In this document: positions 27,343 to 35,656 of the stretch, piece after piece
Layout of the letters: each line of letters starts with the position of its first letter
Numbering within the stretch: the first letter of the stretch is position 1
Source: Hoylesella buccalis ATCC 35310
Lineage (GTDB): Bacteria; Bacteroidota; Bacteroidia; Bacteroidales; Bacteroidaceae
DNA length: 64,000 bases
Assembly: GCF_025151385.1 (NCBI RefSeq)
Contig: NZ_CP102287.1
Location: 2,480,001 to 2,544,000, forward strand
Direction of reading: 5' to 3'
Program-made: the position numbers and the translations under genes
The notes under the pieces: model-generated
Seen by the model: only the letters and a program-made list of their open reading frames with translations
What the model was told of the DNA's origin: nothing
The model's database searches: none

Positions 27343-28014
27343 GTGCGACATGAAGTCGCATAGATAATTGTTGGAATGATACTTTAAGTATCAGCTTTAA
27401 CCCGCTGTTCCGTCAGCGGTAGCCTACCGACCGATGCACCTTAATGTTGTATTAAGCGGTCGGGACAAAGTACACTTTCGCAAGACAAGACAGAACCGTG
27501 AGGGGAAATTAAGTATGGTTAGTATCATACCGTAGAGTGGCGAGGCTGGATAGTATGGTTAGCATAAGCGAACTGTTAGTAAACTTCGTAATGTCGTAAA
27601 AGAGTGCAAGATACTGATACACTCTACCCAAAATGGGATGCGGTCAGATAATCCTCTCCATGGTAGGATTACACGGATGTAAAGACCGTCGGAGGATGAG
27701 ACAGAACCTAACCTATCCGTTAGTTATCTATGTGGAACATGGTAAGCCTGTACATCTCCTGTCAGACAAAAGACAGGTAAGCTGAAAGTAATGGATGCTG
27801 AATGATGTGCAGGTATAAGATAACAGAGAAAGCGAATGCCGTTCTGTAATGGGACGGATAGGGTTTGAGCCACTTATCACGAGTTGACAAGGGACAACAT
27901 CAACCTACCACGAAAGTGGGCAGACTTCTGTGGTAATGTTTGGGAGGCAAATACCCAACATTAGCCAAATGGTAATTCTTTACAATAAACTTTTAGAACT
28001 TTTTTAAAGTAGGA

Positions 28015-29706
28015 ATGCAAATGAACGATAAAATCAAAGAAAATCTCCTCGACCAATCGTGTGCGCCGACTGACAACCTGCAATCAAATTGGGACAGAAT
28101 AGACTGGACTAAGGCGGAGCAAGCTGTTAAGAAGCTTCAAGCTCGTATTGTAAAGGCTCAGAAGGAAGGCAGACATAACAAGGTGAAAGCCTTGCAATGG
28201 ACGCTTACCCACTCTTTTTACGCAAAAGCCTTAGCCGTAAAGAGGGTTACTTCTAACGGGGGTGGTTGTACTCCTGGGGTTGACAAAGAAATATGGGATA
28301 CCCCTAAAGCTAAAACGCAAGCAATAACCCAACTCAAACGCAGAGGCTACCAGCCAATGCCGCTGAGAAGAGTTCATATCAAGAAGAGCAACGGCAAACT
28401 GCGACCGTTGGGAATACCGACAATGAAAGACAGAGCCATGCAAGCACTCTATCTTATGGCATTGGAGCCTGTATCAGAAACTACAGCTGATACTCGTTCA
28501 TACGGTTTCCGCAAGGAACGCTGCTGTATGGATGCAGTACAGCAATGTCATAACATTCTCCGAAAGGGATATTCTCCCGAATGGATTTTGGAGGGTGACA
28601 TAAAAGGGTGTTTTGACCATATCAGCCATGAGTGGTTACTTGCCAATATCCCAATGGATAAGGCAATACTCCGAAAATGGTTGAAATGTGGCTATGTTTT
28701 CAACAAGCAAATGTTCCCGACCGAGGAAGGAACACCGCAAGGTGGTATAATTTCTCCGACACTTGCCAATATGACTTTGGACGGATTGCAGAAAGCTCTT
28801 GCAGATAGATATAAGCGCCATCATGTTAATGGTAAGTTGTATTCACCAATGGTGAACCTTGTACGTTATGCGGATGATTTTATCATCACTTGCGAGAACA
28901 AGGAAACTCTTGAAAATGAAATCAAGCCATTGGTTGCTGAATTTATGTCTGAAAGAGGTCTGACCTTATCAGAGGAAAAGACGGTGATAACCAACGTGCA
29001 TGACGGTTTTGATTTTCTTGGCTTTAATATCCGCAAATACGGCAAGGACATATTGACCAAGCCGACAAAGAAATCCGAGAAACGCTTTATGGAGAATATC
29101 CGTAAGGTAATTAAGGAGAACAAGGGTTGCAGACAGGAGTCGTTAATCAGAATGTTGAACTCTAAAATCCGAGGATGGGGAGGTTATTATCAGCATGGAG
29201 CGACACGTGATTCATTTCACAGAATCGACCATCAGATATTCCTCTCACTATGGCAATGGGCAAAACGCCGTCATTCCAAGAAAGGGAAACGGTGGATAAA
29301 AGACCGATATTGGCATGACATTCGAGGGAACAAATGGACTTTCGCTTCAAAATTCAAGAAACCAAACGGAAAGGAAGACCAATTGACATTATTGTCTCTG
29401 ACTTCATCGTTTCCATTCCTGCAATACACGCAGATTAAAGGAGACATGAACCCGTTTGATGCAGACTGTCGTCTGTACTTCTATAAAAGAAAGAAGTCGA
29501 AAATGCTTGTTACGCTAAAAGGACGCAAGTCACTGCTGTACCTATGGGAAAAGCAAGGACGCAAATGTCCTATATGCGGTGAGCCTATTGATACGCACAA
29601 GGCATGGAATGTCATGCCAACCGTTCAAAACGGAAAGAAATGCAATCTGTTGGTTCATGATGAATGTTTTAAATTATCCCGCAAATCAAATGGAAACAAG
29701 AAGTAG
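28015..29706 (+). CDS. ltrA: Group II intron reverse transcriptase/maturase
   Basis: A 563-residue intron-encoded protein. RT core: GVDKEIWDTPKAKT, then PLGIPTMKDRAMQ, DIKGCFDHISH, GTPQGGIISP, and the catalytic YADD at about 285-288. The X/maturase domain includes MLNSKIRGWGGYYQHG. The C-terminus has an HNH-like zinc segment (CPICGEPIDTHKAWN ... VHDECF). The usual HH catalytic pair of group II HNH endonucleases appears to be replaced in this copy, so DNA cutting may be lost while splicing help and reverse transcription remain. ATG 28021 is an alternative start. Confidence 0.95.
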   Translation: MQMNDKIKENLLDQSCAPTDNLQSNWDRIDWTKAEQAVKKLQARIVKAQKEGRHNKVKALQWTLTHSFYAKALAVKRVTSNGGGCTPGVDKEIWDTPKAKTQAITQLKRRGYQPMPLRRVHIKKSNGKLRPLGIPTMKDRAMQALYLMALEPVSETTADTRSYGFRKERCCMDAVQQCHNILRKGYSPEWILEGDIKGCFDHISHEWLLANIPMDKAILRKWLKCGYVFNKQMFPTEEGTPQGGIISPTLANMTLDGLQKALADRYKRHHVNGKLYSPMVNLVRYADDFIITCENKETLENEIKPLVAEFMSERGLTLSEEKTVITNVHDGFDFLGFNIRKYGKDILTKPTKKSEKRFMENIRKVIKENKGCRQESLIRMLNSKIRGWGGYYQHGATRDSFHRIDHQIFLSLWQWAKRRHSKKGKRWIKDRYWHDIRGNKWTFASKFKKPNGKEDQLTLLSLTSSFPFLQYTQIKGDMNPFDADCRLYFYKRKKSKMLVTLKGRKSLLYLWEKQGRKCPICGEPIDTHKAWNVMPTVQNGKKCNLLVHDECFKLSRKSNGNKK

Positions 29707-29749
29707 TTTGAGCCGGTCTCTGCATACAAACAGAGGCTTAGAAAAGCTT

Positions 29750-29783
29750 GAGCCGTATGAGGGGAAACTCTCATGTACGGTTC
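29750..29783 (+). ncRNA. Group II intron domain V
   Basis: A 34-nt hairpin starting GAGCCGTATGAGGGGAAACT and ending CATGTACGGTTC, with the catalytic AGC triad in its lower strand and a GAAA-type tetraloop. This is the most conserved ribozyme part and sits about 40 nt from the 3' splice site. Confidence 0.93.
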
Positions 29784-29824
29784 TTAGGGGGGAAGAGGGC
29801 AGCAATGCCCTTGACCTACCCGAT

Positions 29825-30925
29825 CGACCATCGGACTTGGAGCAGCGCAACGGGCGTGCTGTGCGCAAGGGAAACCTTATCGCCAAGGAGTTTGCGGACA
29901 ATAAAGTTGATGTGATTATCTATGCCGTGGAACGGTCGCTGGACAGCTACAAGTTCAACCTGCTGCACAACAAGCAGCTTTTCATCAACCAACTAAAGAC
30001 AAACACGCTTGGTAGTCGTACCATTGATGAGGGTTCGATGGACGAGGACAGCGGTATGAACTTCTCAGAATATGTAGCAGTACTTTCAGGCAACACCGAC
30101 CTTTTGGAGAAAGCAAGATTGGATAAGAAGATTACCACCTTGGAATCAGAGCGCAAGAATTTCCTCCGTGAGCGTGATGCCGCAACGGGCAAGCTGGCGG
30201 AGATTGAGAGTTCCGTGTCCTTCCATTCGGATAAAATCAAGGAAGCGCAGGCTGACTTGGCTTGCTTTGAGCAGCGCATGGAGCGTGATACGGAGGGACT
30301 GCCCGTCAATAAACTGACAATCAAAGGTGTAGAGGACAGCACCGACATAAAGGTCATCGCCGCTCGTCTGCACGAGATAGAGGAAAAGGCTCGTACCAAG
30401 AGCGAGTACAACAAGATTGGCGAGGTTTACGGCTTTTCCATCATGGTCAAGACGGAGAGCACTTCCAAGGACTTGTTCGACTGCTCGGTGAACCGCTTTT
30501 TTGTCAAGGGACAGGAAAGCATCTACTATACCTATAATAACGGTAAGTTAGCGGCAGACCCGAAACTTGCCTGCGAGAACTTCGTAAATGCCTTGGAGCG
30601 TATCCCTAAGGTGATAGAGTCACATGAGAAGGAAATGGCAAAGGTTGCAGCCAATAAAGACGTTTATACCAACATTGCCAATAGTTCATGGAAGAGGGAG
30701 GACGAACTACGTGCGCTCAAAGGAGAAGCAGCCGAGCTGGATAGGCGGATTGCACTTACGCTTGCACCGCCGGAGGAGGAAAAAGAAGAGACGGAAAAAG
30801 TAAACCAAGGAGAGAATTTGTCTAACAACAATCACTCAGCTGGAGTAAAGAACGAGAGTTATCCTACTCATGACAAGGAAGAAGACAATCGTTCACAAAA
30901 CTTCAGACCCAAATGGAGACACTAA
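29825..30925 (+). CDS. Methylase/helicase, exon 2
   Basis: The last 366 codons of the split helicase: it begins RPSDLEQRNGRAVRKGN, completing motif VI of an SF2/SNF2 helicase, then a charged coiled-coil region (LDKKITTLESERKNFLRERD) and a Lys/Glu-rich tail. An ORF caller starts this frame at 29579 inside the intron, which is not meaningful. Translation depends on splicing, or on exon 2 being expressed separately. Confidence 0.92.
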   Translation, partial: RPSDLEQRNGRAVRKGNLIAKEFADNKVDVIIYAVERSLDSYKFNLLHNKQLFINQLKTNTLGSRTIDEGSMDEDSGMNFSEYVAVLSGNTDLLEKARLDKKITTLESERKNFLRERDAATGKLAEIESSVSFHSDKIKEAQADLACFEQRMERDTEGLPVNKLTIKGVEDSTDIKVIAARLHEIEEKARTKSEYNKIGEVYGFSIMVKTESTSKDLFDCSVNRFFVKGQESIYYTYNNGKLAADPKLACENFVNALERIPKVIESHEKEMAKVAANKDVYTNIANSSWKREDELRALKGEAAELDRRIALTLAPPEEEKEETEKVNQGENLSNNNHSAGVKNESYPTHDKEEDNRSQNFRPKWRH

Positions 30926-30992
30926 ACGCATGTTTATTATCCAATGGAAGCAAAAATGTCTTACTTTCATTTTTTTAGTAGACATAAATAAA

Positions 30993-31024
30993 GTACGGGA
31001 ATATTGCAATTGAAATTCCCGTAC
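30993..31024. terminator. Bidirectional terminator
   Basis: GTACGGGAAT 30993-31002 pairs perfectly with ATTCCCGTAC 31015-31024. It lies between the convergent helicase exon 2 (stop 30925) and Abi gene (stop 31029). Confidence 0.7.
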
Positions 31025-31028
31025 AAAA

Positions 31029-31955
31029 TTATTGCCAGATAGATTCCCTATTCCAATGGTCTGGAAAACCTATCTTATAAATAGGAATGTCCGGATTTTT
31101 CTCTATCAGTGAGATTGTCTTTCTCTTATATGTATCTCCAGCATTGATAGCATTGCACAAGTATAACATGGAAGTAATGATTAGAAATGGCTTCTTTTTA
31201 GAGAATTCCGAAAGAGGATGTTGCAGCCAAATGCCTCTTGGATTACTAATATCCATTGGACGTTTTACCATATTTCGACTCCATACTCTTGAATGATGGG
31301 CGACAATATTTCTCAAATAGGAGATGGCTTCAAGCCAGCTTGAGAGTTCTGTATGCATATTAAGTCCGAATTCATTGGCAATTCTTGCCTTTTCCGGTAA
31401 CTGATGATTAAGATTCTTATATATCTTTGAAAGTGTTCCAAAAGTCGCAACTTCAAAAATAATCCATGCGTCAGGCTGTTGGGTAAGAGATATACATTTT
31501 CTGTCCTCCCACACTCCATATTTGCATTTGTAGTCTTTTATGAAAATCTCACTGCTACGCATAAACTCGCCCATCAGATCATGTATATGTTGCTGTTGGA
31601 GCTCTTCATTGTTGAAAAGTCCCTTATCCATATAGTACAGCCCACCGTATGATTGTGAAAGATGATAAATCATCTTCGTCCGCAACGCAATCTCTATGGC
31701 TTCAATGGCATCGAACAAGATAAGACGCAACTCCTTATCAAAGAAATATCGTGCGATAACGTCCTTAAAATTGGCGTCATTCTTGAATATATGCCGTTCT
31801 TTGTCTGTTTGCATATCCCACCAATACCCCTTCAAACGGTAGTAGCTGATATGACTTAAATGAAGATGGGCAAACTCCTCATCTTCTATAATCATGCCTC
31901 TATGCTTCAGTAAATCGATTTGTTCCTGAATGGAACGTGATTCTTTATTCGCCAT
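31029..31955 (-). CDS. Abi_2 family (AbiD/AbiF-like) abortive-infection protein
   Basis: From ATG 31955 (MANKESRSIQEQIDLLKHRG) the product has 308 residues; the longer TTG frame to 32039 covers a leader hairpin. Typical features are the N-terminal SIQEQIDLLKHRGM, HISYYRLKGYWW, the AIEAIEIALRTKM helix and the late SYLRNIVAHHSRVW, which contains the RNxxxH pattern of HEPN ribonucleases. Abi_2 proteins stop phage growth, probably by cutting RNA. It is an element-borne defence gene with its own promoter (32055-32085) and a hairpin in the leader. Confidence 0.88.
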   Translation of the reverse strand: MANKESRSIQEQIDLLKHRGMIIEDEEFAHLHLSHISYYRLKGYWWDMQTDKERHIFKNDANFKDVIARYFFDKELRLILFDAIEAIEIALRTKMIYHLSQSYGGLYYMDKGLFNNEELQQQHIHDLMGEFMRSSEIFIKDYKCKYGVWEDRKCISLTQQPDAWIIFEVATFGTLSKIYKNLNHQLPEKARIANEFGLNMHTELSSWLEAISYLRNIVAHHSRVWSRNMVKRPMDISNPRGIWLQHPLSEFSKKKPFLIITSMLYLCNAINAGDTYKRKTISLIEKNPDIPIYKIGFPDHWNRESIWQ

Positions 31956-31964
31956 AGTATCTAT

Positions 31965-32009
31965 AAAAAAAATGACTCGCCAGCAGATCTTACGGTATGC
32001 CAAGCGAGT
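31965..32009 (-). terminator. Terminator-like hairpin in the Abi leader
   Basis: On the minus strand ACTCGC (32009-32004) pairs with GCGAGT (31980-31975), followed by CA and eight T residues (31972-31965), directly before the Abi start codon. This is shaped like an intrinsic terminator between promoter and gene, hence a possible attenuator. Confidence 0.45.
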
Positions 32010-32054
32010 ACTGTTATCTTTGAGTGTGGAAATCCACAACTAACTTTCTGATTG

Positions 32055-32085
32055 CAAAGGTAAGTATTTTTTTTGTTTCAGCAAA
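32055..32085 (-). promoter_or_regulatory. Promoter of the Abi gene
   Basis: TTTG (32082-32085), 19 nt, TACCTTTG (32055-32062) on the minus strand. The leader of about 95 nt contains a small TGTGGA/TCCACA hairpin (32025-32038) and the terminator-like hairpin. Confidence 0.7.
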
Positions 32086-32116
32086 ATAATTGCAGATATT
32101 TTTTAAGTGATAAAAA

Positions 32117-32425
32117 TTACCAATCATCTCGCTTCCGTACCATTTTATCTATCTCTTCCCGAAGAAAAAGTAACCTGCCATTGGCTTTAAGATAGGGAAT
32201 TTTTCCTGCCCACACCCAATTATAGATGGTCTTTTGTTCTACTTTGAGTATCTTGGATACATCTATGATATCCAGATATTCCGGTTTCAGGGGAGGATGG
32301 ACAGTTGTATCAACAGATTGCTCTTGCAGGATCAGCAGGCGGTCGAGTTTATCCTCGACGCTTATCAGCTTGTCGAACAGGCGTTTTTGCCAAGTGTCTT
32401 CGGTTTTATAATCTATGTACGGCAT
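32117..32425 (-). CDS. Excisionase-like HTH protein
   Basis: A 102-residue protein: charged helical N-terminus, then a winged HTH of the MerR/excisionase type ([36 protein letters not shown] split over residues about 53-88). Such small DNA-bending proteins direct excision by tyrosine integrases or regulate element genes. It overlaps the 3' end of the primase gene by 13 bp and is the last gene of the control operon. Confidence 0.8.
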   Translation of the reverse strand: MPYIDYKTEDTWQKRLFDKLISVEDKLDRLLILQEQSVDTTVHPPLKPEYLDIIDVSKILKVEQKTIYNWVWAGKIPYLKANGRLLFLREEIDKMVRKRDDW

Positions 32426-34473
32426 AGTTCTCCTTTTTGATAGTTACCATTGGTATCTTGTGCCAAGATACGTTGTTCTTTCATATAGGCGATGTACTTC
32501 TTTGCGGTTCTTTCCTTGATTTCCATTTCGCGCATCAGAACCTCACAAAGCTCTTGGTAAGTGAGCTTGAAAGAATTTCGGAAGGCTTCTTTGACAACGG
32601 CAATGAGTTCATCAGCCTTGCGCTTTTCCTTGTCCTCTTTAGATTTCTCGCCACGATAGACGTGCATGTCCTCAGCCTTATCCCAGCCGAAAAGCATCAT
32701 CGGTACGTCCAACGGACTTCCGTCACGGACTTTCAGAGCTTTCACCACAGAGTATTCAGGATTGTCATCTTTCTCTATGGAGAGAATGCCTGCCGCCTTG
32801 CGTTGAAGTTCGGAGCCAATATGCCCACGGAGTTTGATACCATTTGGCACGAAGTGCAGCACGCAGATGATGCAGGTGTTGTAAATCCCTGCCAGACGGT
32901 AAAGCTCATCCACGATGGCAATGCTTTCCGTTTCATCGTTGGCGGAACGTATCAAGTCAGCTATGCCGTCAATCACCACAAGATGGATGCCCCCATGCTT
33001 GTGGTGAAACAAATCCATACTCTCACGGATAAGTTTCAACCGGTCTTTGCGGGAGAGCGAAGCAAGATACAGAGAATGATAATACTCAGGTACTGTTGCC
33101 TGTGAAGCCCGACGGAGTGTCTTGCCTAAATTCTTATGAAGTTGTGCCTCTGACTGTTCTGTGTCATAGTGCAGGACTGCCAAGCCTTTGGGATTGGCGG
33201 TAATCTCCAAGCCCAAGGTTTTCTCTATTGGCAGTTGTTCTACTCCCAATGTTCCAGCAAGAATGGCTCCTACATAGTTACTCTTGCCCGTACCTTCTCC
33301 TCCGGTGATGCAGAATAGATTGTCTTGGGTTCCCAATGGGACACCATTCACAGCCACCACCGATTTGGAAATGTCAGGAGGGTTTTCGTAGTCTATTTCG
33401 CAGGAGCGCACCATCATCATGGTTTGGCTGTATAGGTCTGCAAACATCTTGGCAAGCAGTTCTTTCAGTTCCTTTGCCCCATTGCCCAAAGCAAAGAAAT
33501 CAGAAATATCCTTTTCCGTCTTGGTTCCACTAAGAGGAAGTGTAAGATTCAACACCTTGAATTCTACTAAATGTTCAGCCTGTTTATGCGCCTCCCTTAC
33601 ACCAGTTTCATCCGCATCATACAAGAGTATGATATGCCGAAAGCGAAGTTGAAGACTCTCAAGGATGCTTGTCGGTATTTGTGCCGTTTCACTGTTGAAG
33701 CATATCGCATTGAAGCCGTGTGCATATAACGAGAGCACATCCTTTTCTCCACCTGTGATGAAAAGAATATCACCTTTGGTGGGAATCTGCTCCATACCGA
33801 AGCAATAGGTGACAGGCATTCTTCCACCATAGAGAAAGCGGATTTTCAGACTGTGTGGTCGGTATATCTTTACATAGCCGTTTCCGATATAGGCAAATAT
33901 CGGTTCTGTCGGTGAACTGTGAAGTTCAAACTTCTTGCCCTCGGCAGATACGCTCTCATACCGTTTAAGACTCCGTACCCGAAACTGCCGGAGTGTATCT
34001 TCATGGATACCATAATGCGCCCAATAGTTCAGCAGTCCATCGTCAAATGGCTGTATCTCGAAACTATATGGTCGTTCTTCCGTCCGCTTGGTCTTTTCGA
34101 CCGTAGGACTGGAGGCTATAGGATTTTTATATGACGGTGTGATATGCTTGTTATGCTTTTCGGCATCACATAAAGAATACAATCCAAGTTCTTGTACGAT
34201 GATTTCCAAGACCTCGGGAAAATTCGTTTTCAAATTCAAACTACGCAACGTTGCCACAAACCAGAAGCAATCCCCTGAATAGGTGGTATCGCCATGATCA
34301 TAAAATTTATAAGAAGAAGTTTTCCTATCATAGTAGATATGACAGGAAGCCCGTTTGTCGTCATAGAAGGGGCTACGGAAGTTTCGGTGAAGATTCACCT
34401 CAAAACCAAGGAAATGGGAAAATACATTCAAACCTCCTTGGGTAAGCAAAAGAATCTGTTCTTTTTCTATCAT
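32413..34473 (-). CDS. Toprim primase / RepA-like ATPase fusion
   Basis: A 686-residue protein. The N-terminal about 100 residues resemble a primase zinc/binding region ([30 protein letters not shown]) but without the full Cys set. A TOPRIM segment ([19 protein letters not shown] ... [10 protein letters not shown]) occupies about 245-320. A RecA-like ATPase has Walker [14 protein letters not shown] (about 390) and Walker [12 protein letters not shown]. The C-terminal about 80 residues look like a winged helix. It likely starts replication of the excised element. It overlaps both neighbours by 4-13 bp. Confidence 0.85.
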   Translation of the reverse strand: MIEKEQILLLTQGGLNVFSHFLGFEVNLHRNFRSPFYDDKRASCHIYYDRKTSSYKFYDHGDTTYSGDCFWFVATLRSLNLKTNFPEVLEIIVQELGLYSLCDAEKHNKHITPSYKNPIASSPTVEKTKRTEERPYSFEIQPFDDGLLNYWAHYGIHEDTLRQFRVRSLKRYESVSAEGKKFELHSSPTEPIFAYIGNGYVKIYRPHSLKIRFLYGGRMPVTYCFGMEQIPTKGDILFITGGEKDVLSLYAHGFNAICFNSETAQIPTSILESLQLRFRHIILLYDADETGVREAHKQAEHLVEFKVLNLTLPLSGTKTEKDISDFFALGNGAKELKELLAKMFADLYSQTMMMVRSCEIDYENPPDISKSVVAVNGVPLGTQDNLFCITGGEGTGKSNYVGAILAGTLGVEQLPIEKTLGLEITANPKGLAVLHYDTEQSEAQLHKNLGKTLRRASQATVPEYYHSLYLASLSRKDRLKLIRESMDLFHHKHGGIHLVVIDGIADLIRSANDETESIAIVDELYRLAGIYNTCIICVLHFVPNGIKLRGHIGSELQRKAAGILSIEKDDNPEYSVVKALKVRDGSPLDVPMMLFGWDKAEDMHVYRGEKSKEDKEKRKADELIAVVKEAFRNSFKLTYQELCEVLMREMEIKERTAKKYIAYMKEQRILAQDTNGNYQKGELCRT

Positions 34474-34850
34474 AGTTGTCTGTTTTTAGGGTTAAGACAT
34501 GAACTCATGATAAGATTGTCCTTAAAACGGTTGAGCCGACCAAGAACCTCGTCATTCCTCATACCGGAAACACGGAGGCGGTTGCATTTCGTGGCAATCA
34601 CGATAGACTTGAAAAAATAACGCACATCACCACCTTCTGTGTAGCGATACCTCACCAACTGCTTCTTGCGCCAACGGTAAAGGGTGGACTCTGAAACATT
34701 CAGAGTCCCGATAAGGTCTTTCGTGGTCATCTCCAGCTCGTCGTCAATGTCTTGGATAAGACGGGAGGTGCGCTCAACATACTGCTCAATTCGGTTGAGC
34801 CTGTCTATCAGTTCTTGATAGGCTTGGCTTTCTACTGCTATTATTTCCAT
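34470..34850 (-). CDS. HTH (excisionase/MerR-type) protein
   Basis: A 126-residue protein with an N-terminal coiled helix (YQELIDRLNRIEQYVERTSR) and an HTH at about 43-85 (TTKDLIGTLNVSESTLYRWR ... VRYRYTEGGDVRYF). It belongs to the second small HTH type found with Bacteroidales integrases. It overlaps the primase start by 4 bp and follows the XRE gene by 6 bp, so it is one transcript with both. Confidence 0.8.
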   Translation of the reverse strand: MEIIAVESQAYQELIDRLNRIEQYVERTSRLIQDIDDELEMTTKDLIGTLNVSESTLYRWRKKQLVRYRYTEGGDVRYFFKSIVIATKCNRLRVSGMRNDEVLGRLNRFKDNLIMSSCLNPKNRQL

Positions 34851-34856
34851 ATGTCA

Positions 34857-35192
34857 TCACAGTTTGGTTTGTAAGATAATGTGCTGCGGTCCCAATTCCT
34901 TGGCGAGATCCATTATCTTTCCATAAGTCTCTTCATCAAACACGTCTATGCCCAGTCGGATAAATGGGGGTGGTATTTCTCTTCTTCTCCTTGCAATAGA
35001 TGCAAGCAGATCACTCTCATCCATTTCCAAAACTTTGGCATAGCTGCAAATTTGTACTATACTCATGGATACGGCTCCTGTTTCCCATCTTGAGATGGTA
35101 CTTGAGCTAACTTTCAGTTTTTCAGCGATATACTCCTGTGAGTATCCTTCATGCTCTCGCTTTTCCTTTAGGGTTTTGTGCAACTGTTTCAT
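34857..35192 (-). CDS. XRE-family transcriptional regulator
   Basis: From ATG 35192 (MKQLHKTLKEKREHEGYSQE) the product has 111 residues; the frame extends to 35273 but that part overlaps operator-like repeats and is not protein-like. The HTH reads EYIAEKLKVSSSTISRWETG. The C-terminal half (IRLGIDVFDEETYGKIMDLA) may be a sensing or dimerisation part. First gene of the control operon; the inverted repeats upstream (35247-35273, 35409-35460) are natural candidates for its operators. Confidence 0.85.
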   Translation of the reverse strand: MKQLHKTLKEKREHEGYSQEYIAEKLKVSSSTISRWETGAVSMSIVQICSYAKVLEMDESDLLASIARRRREIPPPFIRLGIDVFDEETYGKIMDLAKELGPQHIILQTKL

Positions 35193-35246
35193 ATGTATAA
35201 AGTTACAAAGACACCTAAATTTGAGCAACCCGCCACATTCAAATGT

Positions 35247-35273
35247 TTGCATCCCATGCAAGGTGGCTTGCAT
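35247..35273. promoter_or_regulatory. Overlapping TGCAAG inverted repeats
   Basis: TTGCAT-CCC-ATGCAA (35247-35261) overlaps ATGCAAG-GTGG-CTTGCAT (35256-35273), about 55-80 bp upstream of the XRE start codon. The half-site is shared with the longer inverted repeat at 35409. Confidence 0.5.
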
Positions 35274-35408
35274 TAGGTGCAGATGAATATGATGAGCGAT
35301 GTCAACATGGGATGATTTAATTGGTTTGTTTTCTAGAATTCATAAACGAAAATACATTGTAATAACAATCATTCCAGAACAAAATCAAATAATTTTGAGA
35401 AAATCCCT

Positions 35409-35460
35409 CCAGTGCAAGGTGCAAGTCCCCTTATATATAGGGGCTTGCACCTTGCACTGG
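35409..35460. promoter_or_regulatory. Large 22-bp inverted repeat with four GTGCAAG-type half-sites
   Basis: The left arm 35409-35431 contains GTGCAAGGTGCAAG; the right arm 35439-35460 is its complement with one base less; the loop is TATATAT. The direct repeats inside each arm suggest cooperative protein binding, and as RNA it would form a strong hairpin after the upstream integrase gene. Confidence 0.6.
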
Positions 35461-35656
35461 AAAGTGTAGCAGTAAAATATCTAAATCTTTATGGTACAAA
35501 GATTTGGAGGTTAGTACAATTTTATATACTTTTGTACCCAAGAAAAGAGAGCAGTTGTGCTTTCAACAGGTAGTCAGAATGGTAGTCATCAAGCGGTCAA
35601 AATACTGCTACAAAAATGCTACACTACCGATTTGTCAAAATTGATAGAACAGTTAA

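Larger units (their letters stand above)
27343..29824 (+). mobile_element. Group II intron with maturase ORF
   Basis: A 2482-bp intron. The 5' end reads GTGCGACATGAAGTCGCA (GTGYG consensus). The 3' end has domain V at 29750-29783 and a domain VI stem with a branch-point A about 7 nt before the terminal AT. Removing 27343-29824 joins TGG to CGACCATCGGAC, giving HHLDTPW|RPSDLEQR, an unbroken helicase motif VI. The encoded reverse transcriptase lies between structured domains. About 670 bp of non-coding ribozyme domains I-III precede the ORF. Confidence 0.95.
35193..35656. other. Control region between XRE gene and integrase
   Basis: 464 bp without a gene. It holds two sets of TGCAAG-based inverted repeats (listed separately) and AT-rich sequence; the minus-strand promoter of the control operon must lie here. 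Confidence 0.6.

Noticed and set aside
29579..30925. 448-codon frame starting inside the intron
   Set aside because: Only 29825 onward is coding (exon 2); the first 82 codons are intron domains and out-of-frame maturase sequence.
31956..32039. N-terminal extension of the Abi protein
   Set aside because: Starts at TTG, covers the leader hairpin and T-run, and does not resemble Abi_2 N-termini.
35400..35465. Inverted repeat taken as a CRISPR-like or tRNA structure
   Set aside because: Only one palindrome, no spacer-repeat series and no tRNA arms; operator or hairpin is the better reading.
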